Of a stretch of DNA of 64,000 nucleotides, positions 54,041 to 64,000 are shown in pieces (within the stretch, counting starts at the first letter, position 1; every line of letters begins with the position of its first letter). The notes beneath the pieces were generated by a model. It searched no databases. It saw only the letters and a list, made by a program, of their open reading frames with translations, and was not told the DNA's origin. Both the position numbers and the translations under genes were made by a program. The stretch spans positions 6,636,501 through 6,700,500 of the forward strand of contig OY987244.1 of assembly GCA_963920765.1 (NCBI GenBank). Reading direction: 5' to 3'. The DNA is from Ulota crispa (lineage: Eukaryota > Streptophyta > Bryopsida > Orthotrichales > Orthotrichaceae).

Positions 54041-55020
54041 TTAAGCCCTAAATACCCAAGGGTGTTTTCCTCGTGTTTTCCTCGTTTTCAGAAGGTAGTT
54101 ACCCAAGGGTGTTTTCCTCGTGTTTTCCTCGTTTTCAGAAGGTAGTTTTGAAGTTTTTGAATTGTCCTTGTGACATCATTGTTAAACATCAAAACAAAAT
54201 TGTAATTGTTGAATCTTGAACTTTAAGGTTTATAGATGGCACTACCCAAAAAGAGTTTAAAATGGCCACTTGGATTTTAAGATATTTGTGACTGAATGAT
54301 GATGAGTATGGAGTTTTTTGCTTTTTTGGAGCTGTCCAACACTTCTAATGAAAATTGGCAATTTTTGGATACAAAATTGGGAAACAAGCACTTAGGATGT
54401 TTTAGTGATTATTGTTGATACTTCAAAACATATGGCCCCTCTTCTAAATCCATGACCACAATTTCACAAATGAGTCTATAACACAATTGTCAAAATGCAA
54501 TTGCCGAATACAACAAAATTTTCAACTTCAATTATTGACCAAAAATTATTATGAATGAAAGAAAATTCAATGGTGAAAGGATCCTAATTTCTATAACAAA
54601 GACATTCCAAGTGAAATTAGTCCAAAAGCACTTAGATTTTGTTAAATGTCAAAATTTCAGTAAAAAGGCCCTTATAGCCAAAGGGAGTGCCCAAGGGAAA
54701 TCTTCACTTTTTGCTCAACTTGATGCTCATCATTTCAATGTGGCAACTTCTCATAGGCTTTGTGACACTACTCACAACACTATTCATGACACTATTCACA
54801 ACACTATTCATGATAGAAAATGTATGCTTGTAGATAACCTTCTACCAAAAACAAATGGAATAAGATATGAAGTTGAATTGAATGGTGAAGTTAACTTCAA
54901 GGCACAACTTTTCCAAAAAAAAACCTCAAAACAATAAAATCTATAACTTCAATAGGGTTTCAAAGTTTCTTGAAATTTCTTGGATACTAGAATCTGGTGC
55001 CTTGGGCATTTAGGGGTTAA
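54041..55020. mobile_element. TTAA-type element, inverted copy of 43853-44787
   Basis: Left end TTAAGCCCTAAATACCCAAG (TTAA 54041-54044), right end GGTGCCTTGGGCATTTAGGGGTTAA in two parts, TTAA at 55017-55020. Length 980 bp. A 45-bp segment near the left end (acccaagggtgttttcctcg to gaaggtagtt) is tandemly duplicated at 54056-54145, which accounts for the extra length. A short array of 'acactattca' repeats lies at 54775-54812. The 128-codon ORF inside is not similar to a transposase. Confidence 0.85.
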
Positions 55021-55607
55021 GAGGCCAAGCCAAAAGCCTTTGGTGGTTTGCAAAATTAGGCTCTTTTGCAAGCCAAAGGGCAGCTTGCAAAATTGGTGTG
55101 CAAATTGTATGGAACAAGCATCGTTTTCACTTTTCCAACAAATAAGGATTTCATCCACGAATGTGGATGTTGGTGATTAAGTGAAGATTTAATAGATAGT
55201 CAATGAGTTGTAGTAGCAACAAATAGGTAATTGTACATAATTGGTTATACATTTTTCAATCACAACCTTTCATTTTCATGATCCAACGATATAGGAAGTA
55301 AATTGAAAAGAATGAAGATTGTAACTTGCAACTTGTAGTGGCCATGGTGTCTGGTTGCCAATGGGGTAGTGCTAAGTTACTGCACATTGGATTGACAGGC
55401 TTGCAGTGCAAAACAAAATTTTCTCTTTTTCTTCTCAAGGTTGGGCCACACATTGCTAGAAATTGGCATTTTTGCAACAGTCTCATATCAAAGTCAAACT
55501 CGTAGATCCTCTGTTTTCTCCAGGGTCCCTTTTTTGTTTTACAACTCCATCTCCAAATGCCGGTTTCAGAAGCTTTCATAACAACGGTTTGCATTGGAGT
55601 TGCTTAT

Positions 55608-56386
55608 TTAACCCTTAGCCCTTGAGCGTTTAGGCCATTTTCACCCAAATGAGGGTTTTGGAGGTTTTGGGAGACCTATAATTTTGATGTAACATATCTC
55701 AATCAATTGAATGATCCACAAAAAGTGTCCATTGAAAATAATGGAATATTTATTTGGAAAATGGTTTGCAAATTTTGGGAACAATTGGCTGTGGGAAATG
55801 GGAAATCATAACATTTGATCAAACATGTGATGGCAAAATCTTAACTTTTGGCAGGTAATTGTTATTTATTAATTTTTTCAAAATTCTACAAGCCCTTATC
55901 CATCTCAAATCTTGTGAGTAGCAAGATTAGATATGAATGCACACTTGGAAACTATTGAAGATTGTATTTCTTTGAATGCTAAGTTCGAGCGCTCCAAATT
56001 GCAATGGCGCGAAAACTGGTGATTGGCAAAATTGGTGAGAATGACCTTGACAAGGGTTTAGAACATGTGTGAACCCTTACCAATGAATTCCTTGCGGAAG
56101 CTTGACTAGTTGCAACCTATAAGATGCTCCTTGCCACCTTGCGGCATATGGTGTTCCATGCAATCAAGATTTCCTAGGTATTTGTACAACATTTGACTTG
56201 ATTTGCCGTTTCTCACAAGTATCTGTACAACATTTGACTTGACTTGCCATTACTCCACTTGCATGGACCATTTGAATACATTAATAATTGCAATTTATAA
56301 AAAGGTCAAAAAATTAAATCCAATTTGCCAAAGCGTCTTGTGAAATCTTGAGCAACACGATCCCATCGCTAGGACGCTTAGGGTCA
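55608..56386. mobile_element. TTAA-type element, inverted relative of 24085-24845
   Basis: Left end TTAACCCTTAGCCCTTGAGC; right end CGCTAGGACGCTTAGGGTCAA, with the final TTAA changed to TCAA. The interior aligns with 24085-24845 in reverse complement, including 'gcatatggtgttccatgcaa' and 'cttgcatggaccatttgaat'. It contains a local duplication around 'tgtacaacatttgactt' (near 56186 and 56228). Confidence 0.72.
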
Positions 56387-56756
56387 AACATTGGGCTAGT
56401 CACAATGACCAGCCCAATTATGGTACTCTTCATTGTTAATTTGAACACAGTCAATGCTTAGCATTTATAATATTATTTCCTAAAATTGCAAAAGTCAATA
56501 GTGCATGGCGTCCTCATGAAAATTACAAAAATGGTAGCCTAGGACCTAACACATTGTTTTTGAATCTTATCTCAATTTGGGTTACCTAAGAATATGAGTG
56601 CATCTAATGAGGTAATTTTTTGCCTCCCTTGATGGACCATTTATAATCACTTCAAAGAAAATCAGATGAAAAACAACTTTTTTGTATGATACATAATCTT
56701 TTTTTGGAGCTGGAGGAGGAAAAACAAAAAACATCCTCCTCGGCGTTTAGGGTTAA
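56383..56756. mobile_element. TTAA-type element, relative of 51785-52137
   Basis: Right end CTCCTCGGCGTTTAGGGTTAA in two parts, TTAA at 56753-56756. The left end (tcaaacattgggctag) aligns with the left end of 51785-52137 just after its TTAACCC. It appears to share the mutated TCAA with the preceding element. Interior match: 'tctcaatttgggttacctaa', 'atcagatgaaaaacaacttt'. Confidence 0.65.
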
Positions 56757-57586
56757 GTATCCTCAAATACTAGACAATTCTGTCTCTTCAGAATAACCAT
56801 ATCATATTTGGTTTTCACTCTACTAGAACTCACCGTATCCACCATAATATTTGTTCTCACCAATCTAACACAAGGGACTAAGTTGCACGGCTTCTAAATC
56901 CAACAGCAAAATTTAGATGCTGTTGAAGAAGCTTTCTTGAACTATTGGAGTGGTAAAGATGCCCTTATTAGATTGTCCACGCATTCACAGTTAGACTGCC
57001 TGCCACCAAAATGTCTGCTGAACTATATCTGATTATGAATACCAAAGAAAATGGCAAAATAAGGGATGGTTCACACTACGTCCCACGTCCCCACCTTTGC
57101 AAGCTGAACGCCAGATCCCAGTTTCGTCGGGTTACTAAGACCAACTTCTGTCAGTATATGCAATCTCAAACTATTGTCAAGAGCAATGATCCCAAATATG
57201 ATTATCATAATTAGCTCAACTGGTTCATACCACTGCTAAAATGTGCTAAAATTTCAATTTTAACACTGCACTCACTCTTTGTGACAACACCGAAAGAATT
57301 GGTTGAAGTTTTGCTAAGTTCTATCAACTTTGTGAGCACTGGTCGAGAGGCCTAAGGTTACTTATAATAACCTTCTAGTACGCTCATTGCCTTACTGGAA
57401 TTTGGGAAAGATGTTCTTACAGGAGCAGTTGATAAGGAGCAGGACCAAAGGTTTGGGCTGCTGATAGACATCATTAGCAAAGTGTAGTCGATGCTGAATG
57501 GAAATCTCTCTTCAGCAATAGTAAAGCAATGATCTAGATGGAATGGATCCCTGCGGGATAAAGTATTATACTACATGGCTGTGAAT
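56757..57586. other. Spacer and probable isomerase 3' UTR
   Basis: A left end of the Harbinger-like family (aagggatggttcacactacg) lies at 57061-57080 without a visible partner. The sequence from about 57350 to the stop codon at 57587 has gene-like composition and is probably the - strand 3' UTR. Confidence 0.45.
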
Positions 57587-59548
57587 TCATAGTTTTGAAG
57601 GACCGACAATTGGTTCCAATGTGGCTGAAATTTCCAAATCCTTGATCTCTGCCTTGAACATTTGCTTCTTGATGGTTTGGTAGACGTCACGGTCGAAGTT
57701 CCTGCTCGCAAGCCCTTTCGCAAGCTTCAACGCTTCTTGGTATGTGGATTGCTCATCTGGCGGAGAGGTGTGCACCATGCCAGCTTCCATCGCTGTCTTT
57801 CCGGTGTAGCGGAACGCCGAGAGCATGGCCTTGTGGTACGTCATGACCGGGAGTTTGCATCGAACCACTGAATTCATACCTGAGTGACACGATTCAACAA
57901 CGTAGTATATCAGCAAGTTTAAAGCCATGTCCTTCTCTCAACCATGGCGCATAAAAAAATGGGAAAATTTCATGGATACCCCCTGAAGTTTGCAATATTT
58001 TCATAGACATACCCCTGCTTTTTCAGAAATATCACAATACCCTTGGACCAAAAGTTTTAGGCGTTTTTTTTTGTTAAGCATGTCACTTCCTTCTCTCTTT
58101 GCGCCCACAGCCCCACACTACTTTCTTGTTATGCATGAGCACAAAGGGAGAAGGAAGTGACATGCATAATAAAAAAACGCCTGAAACTTTTGGTACAAGG
58201 GTATTTGTGATGTTTCTGAAAAAGCAGGGGTATGCATGAAAATATTGCAAACTTCAGGAGCATCCATGAAATTTTCCCTAAAAATTTCACGGGTACCAAG
58301 GAGTATAGAAATGATGCTCTACAGCACAACATTACAGACTTGAGCAATAGCCTTGCGGATGCCGTTGGGGGAAAATGCTGGAGCACACATGAAAAAGGTT
58401 AATTCTTTCTCATGAGTCGACATCTGCTTAAATTTGAAATATGACATGGTGCATAGTATTTCGCACAAGTGAGGATGGTCAGAATAATCCTACTTAATAA
58501 TGTTATGACAGCACTAAGACCAACCTTACATTGGCCAGATACCTGGAGCCTCGTTAGACAGAATGCAGTGGACAGGTTTATCAAAATGAGCATTAATTGT
58601 GACAAGATGCTCTAAATGGTGATCGAAGCTGTAATGATAGTTAATTAAAATCCCTCCGTTGAAATGCCTCTAAAGCTCAAACTTCTAGAGCATATTGCAT
58701 TTGTTCATCCCTAAAACAAGGCGGAAGTAAACAGATGACTCACTCCTGCCTTTTTAGCAATAATGGCACCTTTCGTATTGTACAACTCTATCACAACAAG
58801 CATGAAAGTTTGATACCAGGAACGCAAACAAATAGATCAAATTTCAACCTGCAGTTTAAAAACAGGTCAAGCAAGATCACTGAGTTCTTGGAGAAACCTT
58901 AAAGGACGAAGAGTTCATGGTTTTGACAAAGACCTATCTGATGGATCATATTGATCGACATTCAATTCGGGCAAAGCCAAATTGTATATCACAGGAATCA
59001 ATGAAGGACATCGCATGAGTAGGTGAGGAATGAATAAAATTGAACGCAAGAAAGTCCTCTTCTGACCCAGTCAGAAAAGCAAAATAAATATGAGGCCCAA
59101 CTTAATCTAAATGTGAGAATATGAACTCACCTGGAGAGAATGGAAGTTTGATGTCAATTTCACTGAGGAACATGAAGCCTCGGTCGGCTCGCATGAACCG
59201 GTAATCATGAGCAAGGGCCACCATGCATCCTCCGGCTACAGCATGACCATTCACAGCCGCCACTGTGGGAATTGGAAACGTAAGAATTTTCTTCAACAGC
59301 TCATGGAACTGGTCGATCAGCTGCATGTTTGCTTTTGAACCTCGGTCCTCCAAGCTCAGGCTGAGTCCATTAGAATAAAACTTGCCTTCTCCGGTGGTCA
59401 CGAGAGCGGCAGCCTTGGGATCAGCCTCCACTTTGTCAAGCGCAGTCATGATCTCTGGAATGCTTTGAGGAGTGAAACGATGCTCCCCTGGTCCGGTGAG
59501 TGTGAGCACGTAGACATTACTAGGTAAGAACTCTAGCTTCACCGCCAT
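57587..59548 (-). CDS. ECI: Peroxisomal delta3,delta2-enoyl-CoA isomerase
   Basis: Shifts a cis-3 or trans-3 double bond to trans-2, letting unsaturated fatty acids enter peroxisomal beta-oxidation. Two coding exons, 59548-59131 and 57879-57587, join in frame to 236 residues, close to the usual 240 of plant ECI proteins. The crotonase fold is evident: MAVKLEFLPSNVYVLTLTGP, then GEGKFYSNGLSLSLEDR and AAVNGHAVAGGCMVALAHDY (oxyanion-hole glycines), followed by RADRGFMFLSEIDIKLPFSP, whose Glu is at the family's catalytic position. The C-terminus GPSKL ends in SKL, a canonical type 1 peroxisomal targeting signal. The ATG at 59548 was chosen because the extended frame upstream only begins at GTG. 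A 5' UTR intron is likely (acceptor-like AATCAG before 59677; donors near 60888 and 61657). The coding intron holds a fold-back MITE. Confidence 0.9.
57961..58270. mobile_element. Fold-back MITE in the isomerase intron
   Basis: Ends GGGAAAATTTCATGGATACC and 'catccatgaaattttccc' are inverted; inner arms 'gctttttcagaaatatcac' and 'gtgatgtttctgaaaaagc' also pair. Flanks TAAAAAAAT and TAAAAATTT match at 7 of 9 positions. Same family as 21894-22210. Confidence 0.85.
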
Positions 59549-60512
59549 CGCCAAGTCTCCTCTAATCACAAATAAGTCCGAGACCTTCGCACTCTATGTG
59601 ATGGCAATTTAGCAGAACTGAAGGAGTTCAGGCTCTGCGTCAACACGAAATGGAACAAGAGGATGAGATGAGTGCACCTGATTGCGATCCTTTACTCAAA
59701 AGCGACCCCTAGAGACCCTAATCTAAAAAAGGTATGCACAGTATGCATGAGAAACTAGGCTGATGTTGCGTGAAAGAGGATTTCACTATTTGTCCTCAAC
59801 ATGAACAGCTTTGCTGTAAAATAACCGAAACAAGCATAGCAGTATACGAATATCACAACCACAACGTATCCTCATCAACACATACGCAATTGAACAATCG
59901 GCTTCTAAGTTAAGCCTACATCTTCAACTGTTCAACGACTACTACGTAGGAATACATAAAATCACAAGCAGCCTAAAAACGCTGTCCTAAAATTTTAAAT
60001 AATATCCACACGTTCATTAAAAGGAAATTGATCACCTCAATATCTGGTCAGGTGCCAAATTTTAAACATCCACCAAAATTTTGATCCATTGTAACTTTTT
60101 CACAAGGGAACACTTTCATTGATGCATTCGAATCCTTTTTTATTTGCCAACACGAGCAAATCAAAATTTAACCAGTACGATGCTCAACAGAAATAGAGAC
60201 GATTGTTGAAATGCTTTCCCCAATCTTTGCTAAGACTATTCCAAGAATTATGTTTCTTGAAACCATTTACGTCTCAAACTCTACCTACGTACAATTGCAC
60301 GCAAAATGAACTCAAATTTCTCAATACAAGAACCTCCAGCAGAGATAACAACCTAAGGATGAATCCACTTTTCCTCAAATTGATGAACATAACTAAACTA
60401 GATTTCATACTCGTCCTTCACGGAGTAATAATAATTTGGCAAACATAGGTTGGAGTAACTTCACAGGATATCCACAAGGTCCAAATATGCTTCTTAGACT
60501 TTGTATTAACAA
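59549..60512 (-). other. Isomerase 5' UTR and probable leader intron
   Basis: Directly upstream of the ATG is a leader to about 59676, where the - strand reads GCAATCAG/GTGCACTC, acceptor-like. From there to the repeats at 60513 no ORF or element is recognised; this would be leader intron. Confidence 0.4.
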
Positions 60513-61740
60513 AAAATAAGCCTCCTAAATTATTAATAAACTAAAAAATGTTAGTAACTAGAACCAAAATTCCACCGCTTCTAGGAATTCTCGAAAAGCA
60601 CAAGCGCAAATCCAGGCGACTCACCAGCTGTTGTACAAATGCTAACCGAAGCCTTAAATTGCCGAAAACCTGAAACAGCTCCTCCTCCTCCTAAGGACTC
60701 CACCACTGCGTCCAATTGCGCAATTCAAGAAGCATCAGAAGCACTCCATCCTCGAACTATGAAGCGATCGGTCTAAGGACGGTCTAAGGACGGCCAAAAG
60801 ATTGTTCAAAGATTATTAAAAGATTGATAAAAGGCTGCGAGAGATGCAGAGAGAAAAGAGAAAAGAGTGATGGATTGATTGATTACCGGGATGGAGTTGC
60901 GTTAAGTTAGCTCCTCCGTTGACGACGTTGGACGATGCGGAAGGCGTACGACGTGCGTGAGTGGAGATCGAGACCTTAAACTGCCGAAAAGGCGGTGAAA
61001 AAGATTGTTAAAAGATTGCAAGAGATGCAGAGAGAGAAGAGAGAGAAAAAAAAAGCCTCCTAAATTATTAATTAAACAAAAAATATTAGTAATTAGAGCC
61101 AAAATTCCACCACTTCTAGTAATTCTCTAAAATCGCAAGCGCAAATTCAGGTGATTCACCAGCTGTTGTACGAATGCTAACCGAAGCCTTAAACTGCCGA
61201 AAACCTGAAACAGCTCCTCCTCCTAAGGACTCCACCACTGCGTCCAATTGCGCAAATCAGGAAGCATCAGAAGCACTCCACCCTCGAACGATGAAGCGAT
61301 CGGTCTAAGGACGGTCAAAAGATGGCCAAAAAGATTGTTCAAAGATTATTCAAAGATTGTTAAAAGGCTGCAAGAGATGCAGAGAGAAGAGAGAAAAATA
61401 AGCCTCCTAAATTATTAATTAACAAAAAATGTTAGTGATTAGAGCCAAAATTCCACCACTTCTAATAACTCTCGAAAATCACAAGCGCAAATTCAAGCGA
61501 CCCACCAGCTGTTGTACAAATGCTAACCGAAGCCTTAAATTGCCAAAAACCTGAAAAGATTGTTTAAAGATTGTTCAAAGATTGATAAAATATTGATAAA
61601 AGGCTGCAAGAGATACAGAGAGAAGAGAGAGAAGAGTGATGGATCGATTGAGCTTACCAGGATGGAGTTGCGTTAAGTTAGCTCCTCTGTTGACGACGTT
61701 GAACGATGCGGGAGGCGAACGACGTGCGTGAGTGGGAGAT
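60513..61740. repeat. Three tandem copies over the isomerase leader region
   Basis: The segment beginning 'aataagcctcctaaattatt' and running through 'cagctgttgtacaaatgcta', 'accgaagccttaaattgcc' and 'gctgcaagagatgcagagag' starts near 60514, 61048 and 61400. The first and third copies also contain 'ggatggagttgcgttaagtt', 'agctcct' and 'gacgacgttg' (60892-60935, 61660-61705), where the - strand reads CATCCCG/GTAATC and CATCCTG/GTAAGC, both donor-like. The middle copy lacks this part. This looks like duplication of a non-coding first exon with its promoter-proximal flank. Confidence 0.82.
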
Positions 61741-61964
61741 TCGGGAGTGGAGTGTGCCCGAGGAGAAATTGACGAGGAAGGAGAAGGAGAAGGGAGTGGT
61801 GTGTTTTCCGCAGCATAAGCATACGGCGGTCGCTGTTCGGTGCGAAAGCTTTGCATTCTTACGCGACGCGAGGACCCCGCTCTGAAGGGCCCCGCTCGGA
61901 AGCGCCATCCCCATCGGATCGCCAGAAAGCTACAAAATTTTGAGAAGCCTGAAATTAGCACCAA
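61741..61964 (-). promoter_or_regulatory. Likely outer promoter/leader of the isomerase
   Basis: GC-richer sequence directly outside the third leader copy. The - strand frames are open over 61575-61979 and 61678-61914, but the translations are Ser/Arg/Pro-rich without a domain. The isomerase already has its full N-terminus at 59548, so these frames are read as leader rather than protein. Confidence 0.35.
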
Positions 61965-62520
61965 AGCCAATGAAAACATTGGGTGTGATTTGTCAAAATT
62001 TGTTAGGATTCACCAATGCAGGGGCTGCTTATGTCTCCCTTTTCCCACAAATTACACCACAATTATTTGCTTTAGATGTCTTTCTGCACAAGAAAGTTGA
62101 GGATTGCATGTGGACTTCACCAAAAAATAAAGGGGAAATTACAAATAGGGGCATAAAAATGAAAATTATTACAGATAGGGGCACATAGTTTCAAAATAAT
62201 TACAAAAAGGGGCACAGTTTCAAAAAAAGTGATTTGAAAATACTAATAATATTTTTGTTTGAACATTGGGACTACTAGATACGTCATGTTAAATACTAAT
62301 TAATGTACAGATACCTTAAAAGCCTCTCCAAATCAAGCTTAAATAAGGAAATTTTGAGTAAAGGGGTCTTGAAATTGTGCCCCTATCTGTAATATTTTTC
62401 ATTTTTGTGCCCCTGTTGTAATTTCCCCAAAAATAAATGAAAGAAGCTAGATTTGCACCCAAAAAAAAGGCAATCGTCAAATTAGCACCAAATACAAAAT
62501 TCCAATTTAAACACTAGGAC
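61965..62520. repeat. Dispersed repeat, interrupted copy of 5794-6120
   Basis: Matches 5794-6120 in reverse complement on both sides of the insert at 62132-62428: 'gattgcatgtggacttcacc' before it, 'aaataaatgaaagaagctag' and 'atttgcacccaaaaaaaa' after it. Left part: 'gaaattagcaccaaagcc'. Coding content not recognised. Confidence 0.7.
62132..62428. mobile_element. MULE-like MITE with 9-bp duplication
   Basis: Ends GGGGAAATTACAAATAGGGG and CCCCTGTTGTAATTTCCCC are inverted. Direct repeats AAAAATAAA flank it (62123-62131, 62429-62437), and the uninterrupted copy at 5794-6120 has a single occurrence. Nine bp is typical of Mutator-like elements. No ORF. Confidence 0.8.
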
Positions 62521-64000
62521 TCGGACGTGTTTGGGTGAGGGAAGTTTTGTTTTCTTCTTTGACTGGGTTAGTGTTTTTTTTTTAAAATTTGTGGAGGTAG
62601 AGCAACCCGCACCCTAGAATGCACGAAGATAAGGAAAATTTTGTTGAAATTAGAAAGTATGAATGATTTGTGCTCGTTAGTCCAAAATTTTACTATTATA
62701 AGCTGCTTTCATCCAAAATCTAGCAAATCACATGTGTGTCAAAGTAGGGATCTAGCTATTTCATCCACTTTTTCACCTTAGTTTTTTAGTGTATTGGTCT
62801 CCACAAGAATTTTGAGGTAAGATTTTGGCAAAAATTCGCCAAGAAAAAAAAACACAAACTTGGATTCACACAAATGGCTTTCAAATGCGTCAGTCAAACT
62901 TGTAAGAGAATGATTTAGTGAAAGACGTCCTCTCAAGTGACGCATTCCCCATTTTCAGCAAACAATGGGGTGATTCCATGTGACCTCAAAAGAAGGAATA
63001 ATCAAATGAGACCTTGTACAATGTTGGGTATATATAATTTTTCTGTGCTTTTAATTTTATTTATAGTTTTCTATTCATGTATATTCTTCAGACGTTTGCT
63101 GCCAATAAGAATGAGATTTCTGGTAATGCATCTGAAATAGTGTTCATGATTGACAGATTAGTCCGTGAACATGCCAATCAGAATAGGGCATGAGCACGGC
63201 AATCAGAGGTCTGTTCCGTAATTTTGTTAATTTTTATGTGAAGACTAAATGATCCTCCACAGTAAATAACAAGACGCTCCCATAGACGTGTCCCACACTA
63301 AATGACTAGACCTTCCATATAGTAGAGTCTTGGACATTAAGTTGTAGTCCTTTTTTAAAACTCCTTCCACACATTCAATCCTTATTCAAATTTAAAAGTG
63401 ATTACATATTTGAAAAGCCAACTGAGGGGACAAAATATATTGGAAGTTTTAAAAATAAACTATTCTTATTTCACACTTTGAATCCATGTCAAATGCAATT
63501 TTGCACAAATGAATATGCCATATTTATTCACTTTTATCAACACCATCAACATCTTTGTGGCTTTTAATTGCCATTTAGGACTAAAAATTGTCTCAACTCA
63601 AGCAAGCCTGTTTCATGTTGAGAATAGATTGAGAGTATACTACTGGTAAATCGTTGACAAACTTGTAGTGATTTTGAAAGCATTTAAATCATAACTAGAT
63701 TTTGTTTTCAAATGTTTTTATTTTCCAACACTTCTCTTTATTAGATTTACGTCAAAATCTAATAGAAAATGCTCCTCTTTTTAAGCTTTTCAAATATGTT
63801 TAGTTGTAGATTTGGTAAATTATTGATTGAGTCAAAAAATTATGAAAAAAAGACTACGACTTATTGTTCACAACTCTATATGATTAGACATTTCTTGTAG
63901 TAAATGACTACACTAAATAGTGCATTTAGGTTGCCTTAATAATTAGGTTGCCTTACATTGGAAGGTTACCTCATGAAACATTGCTTGGCCACTTGGAGGC
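62521..64000. other. AT-rich spacer, nothing recognised
   Basis: Only short ORFs with low-complexity content; no RNA gene, terminal repeat pair or promoter motif noticed to the window end. Confidence 0.35.

Noticed and set aside
54551..54937. 128-codon ORF inside a TTAA element as a transposase
   Set aside because: It contains 'HNTIHDTIHNTIHD' minisatellite translation and no DDE motif, and the counterpart in 43853-44787 is not open.
5578..56756. TTTAGGG/CCCTAAA-like strings suggesting interstitial telomere repeats
   Set aside because: Each site has only one CCCTAAA-like unit, always bordered by TTAA and followed by family-specific sequence that recurs inverted at the partner end. There are no tandem telomere units.
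61575..61979. 134-codon and 78-codon - strand ORFs as an N-terminal extension of the isomerase
   Set aside because: The isomerase has a complete family N-terminus at 59548 and a C-terminal peroxisomal signal; the frames are Ser/Arg/Pro-rich, overlap each other and fall in a duplicated leader.
1..64000. CRISPR array, bacterial operon or organellar DNA
   Set aside because: GT-AG introns, transit peptides and Mediator/prenyltransferase genes show plant nuclear DNA; the tandem repeats lack unique spacers of constant length.

Overview
Plant nuclear DNA. Four genes are recognisable with complete or nearly complete exon-intron structures: a plastid-targeted class I fructose-bisphosphate aldolase (- strand, 3' end outside the window), the beta subunit of protein geranylgeranyltransferase type I (-), the plant Mediator subunit MED33/REF4 (+) and a peroxisomal delta3,delta2-enoyl-CoA isomerase ending in SKL (-). 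A fifth, small two-exon gene encodes a probable plastid membrane protein. MED33, transit peptides and many short phased exons point to a streptophyte, most likely a land plant. I cannot name the lineage; the aldolase differs from the usual angiosperm plastid isoform.

Layout. 1-5.0 kb: aldolase. 5.0-7.9 kb: spacer of small DNA elements. 7.9-13.5 kb: GGTase-I beta. 13.5-14.4 kb: shared divergent promoter. 14.4-23.3 kb: MED33 (14 exons, 1298 codons). 23.3-40.2 kb and 42.1-57.6 kb: AT-rich, gene-poor stretches packed with non-autonomous DNA elements. 40.2-42.1 kb: two orphan ORFs and the plastid protein gene. 52.3-54.0 kb: an unidentified, probably transcribed unit behind a telo-box/TATA promoter. 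57.6-61.9 kb: the isomerase and its triplicated leader. 62-64 kb: repeats.

The main discovery is an extended group of about twelve elements that begin TTAACCC and end GGGTTAA. They are flanked by TTAA, share ends such as CCCCTAAAGGACCAAG, and fall into several interior families (about 0.2-1.6 kb). One sits inside a hAT-like element whose uninterrupted relative lies elsewhere in the window, and the comparison shows a clean TTAA target duplication. This is the signature of piggyBac-type transposition, which is not a common component of plant genomes. No transposase ORF is visible.

A second pattern is repeated tandem duplication inside transcribed regions, often carrying splice sites, part of an exon or the start codon (aldolase intron 1, GGTase exon 1/intron 1, MED33 introns 2 and 12, the plastid protein intron, the isomerase leader). 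The genes share no pathway: they are housekeeping functions in plastid carbon metabolism, protein prenylation, transcription control and fatty-acid oxidation.
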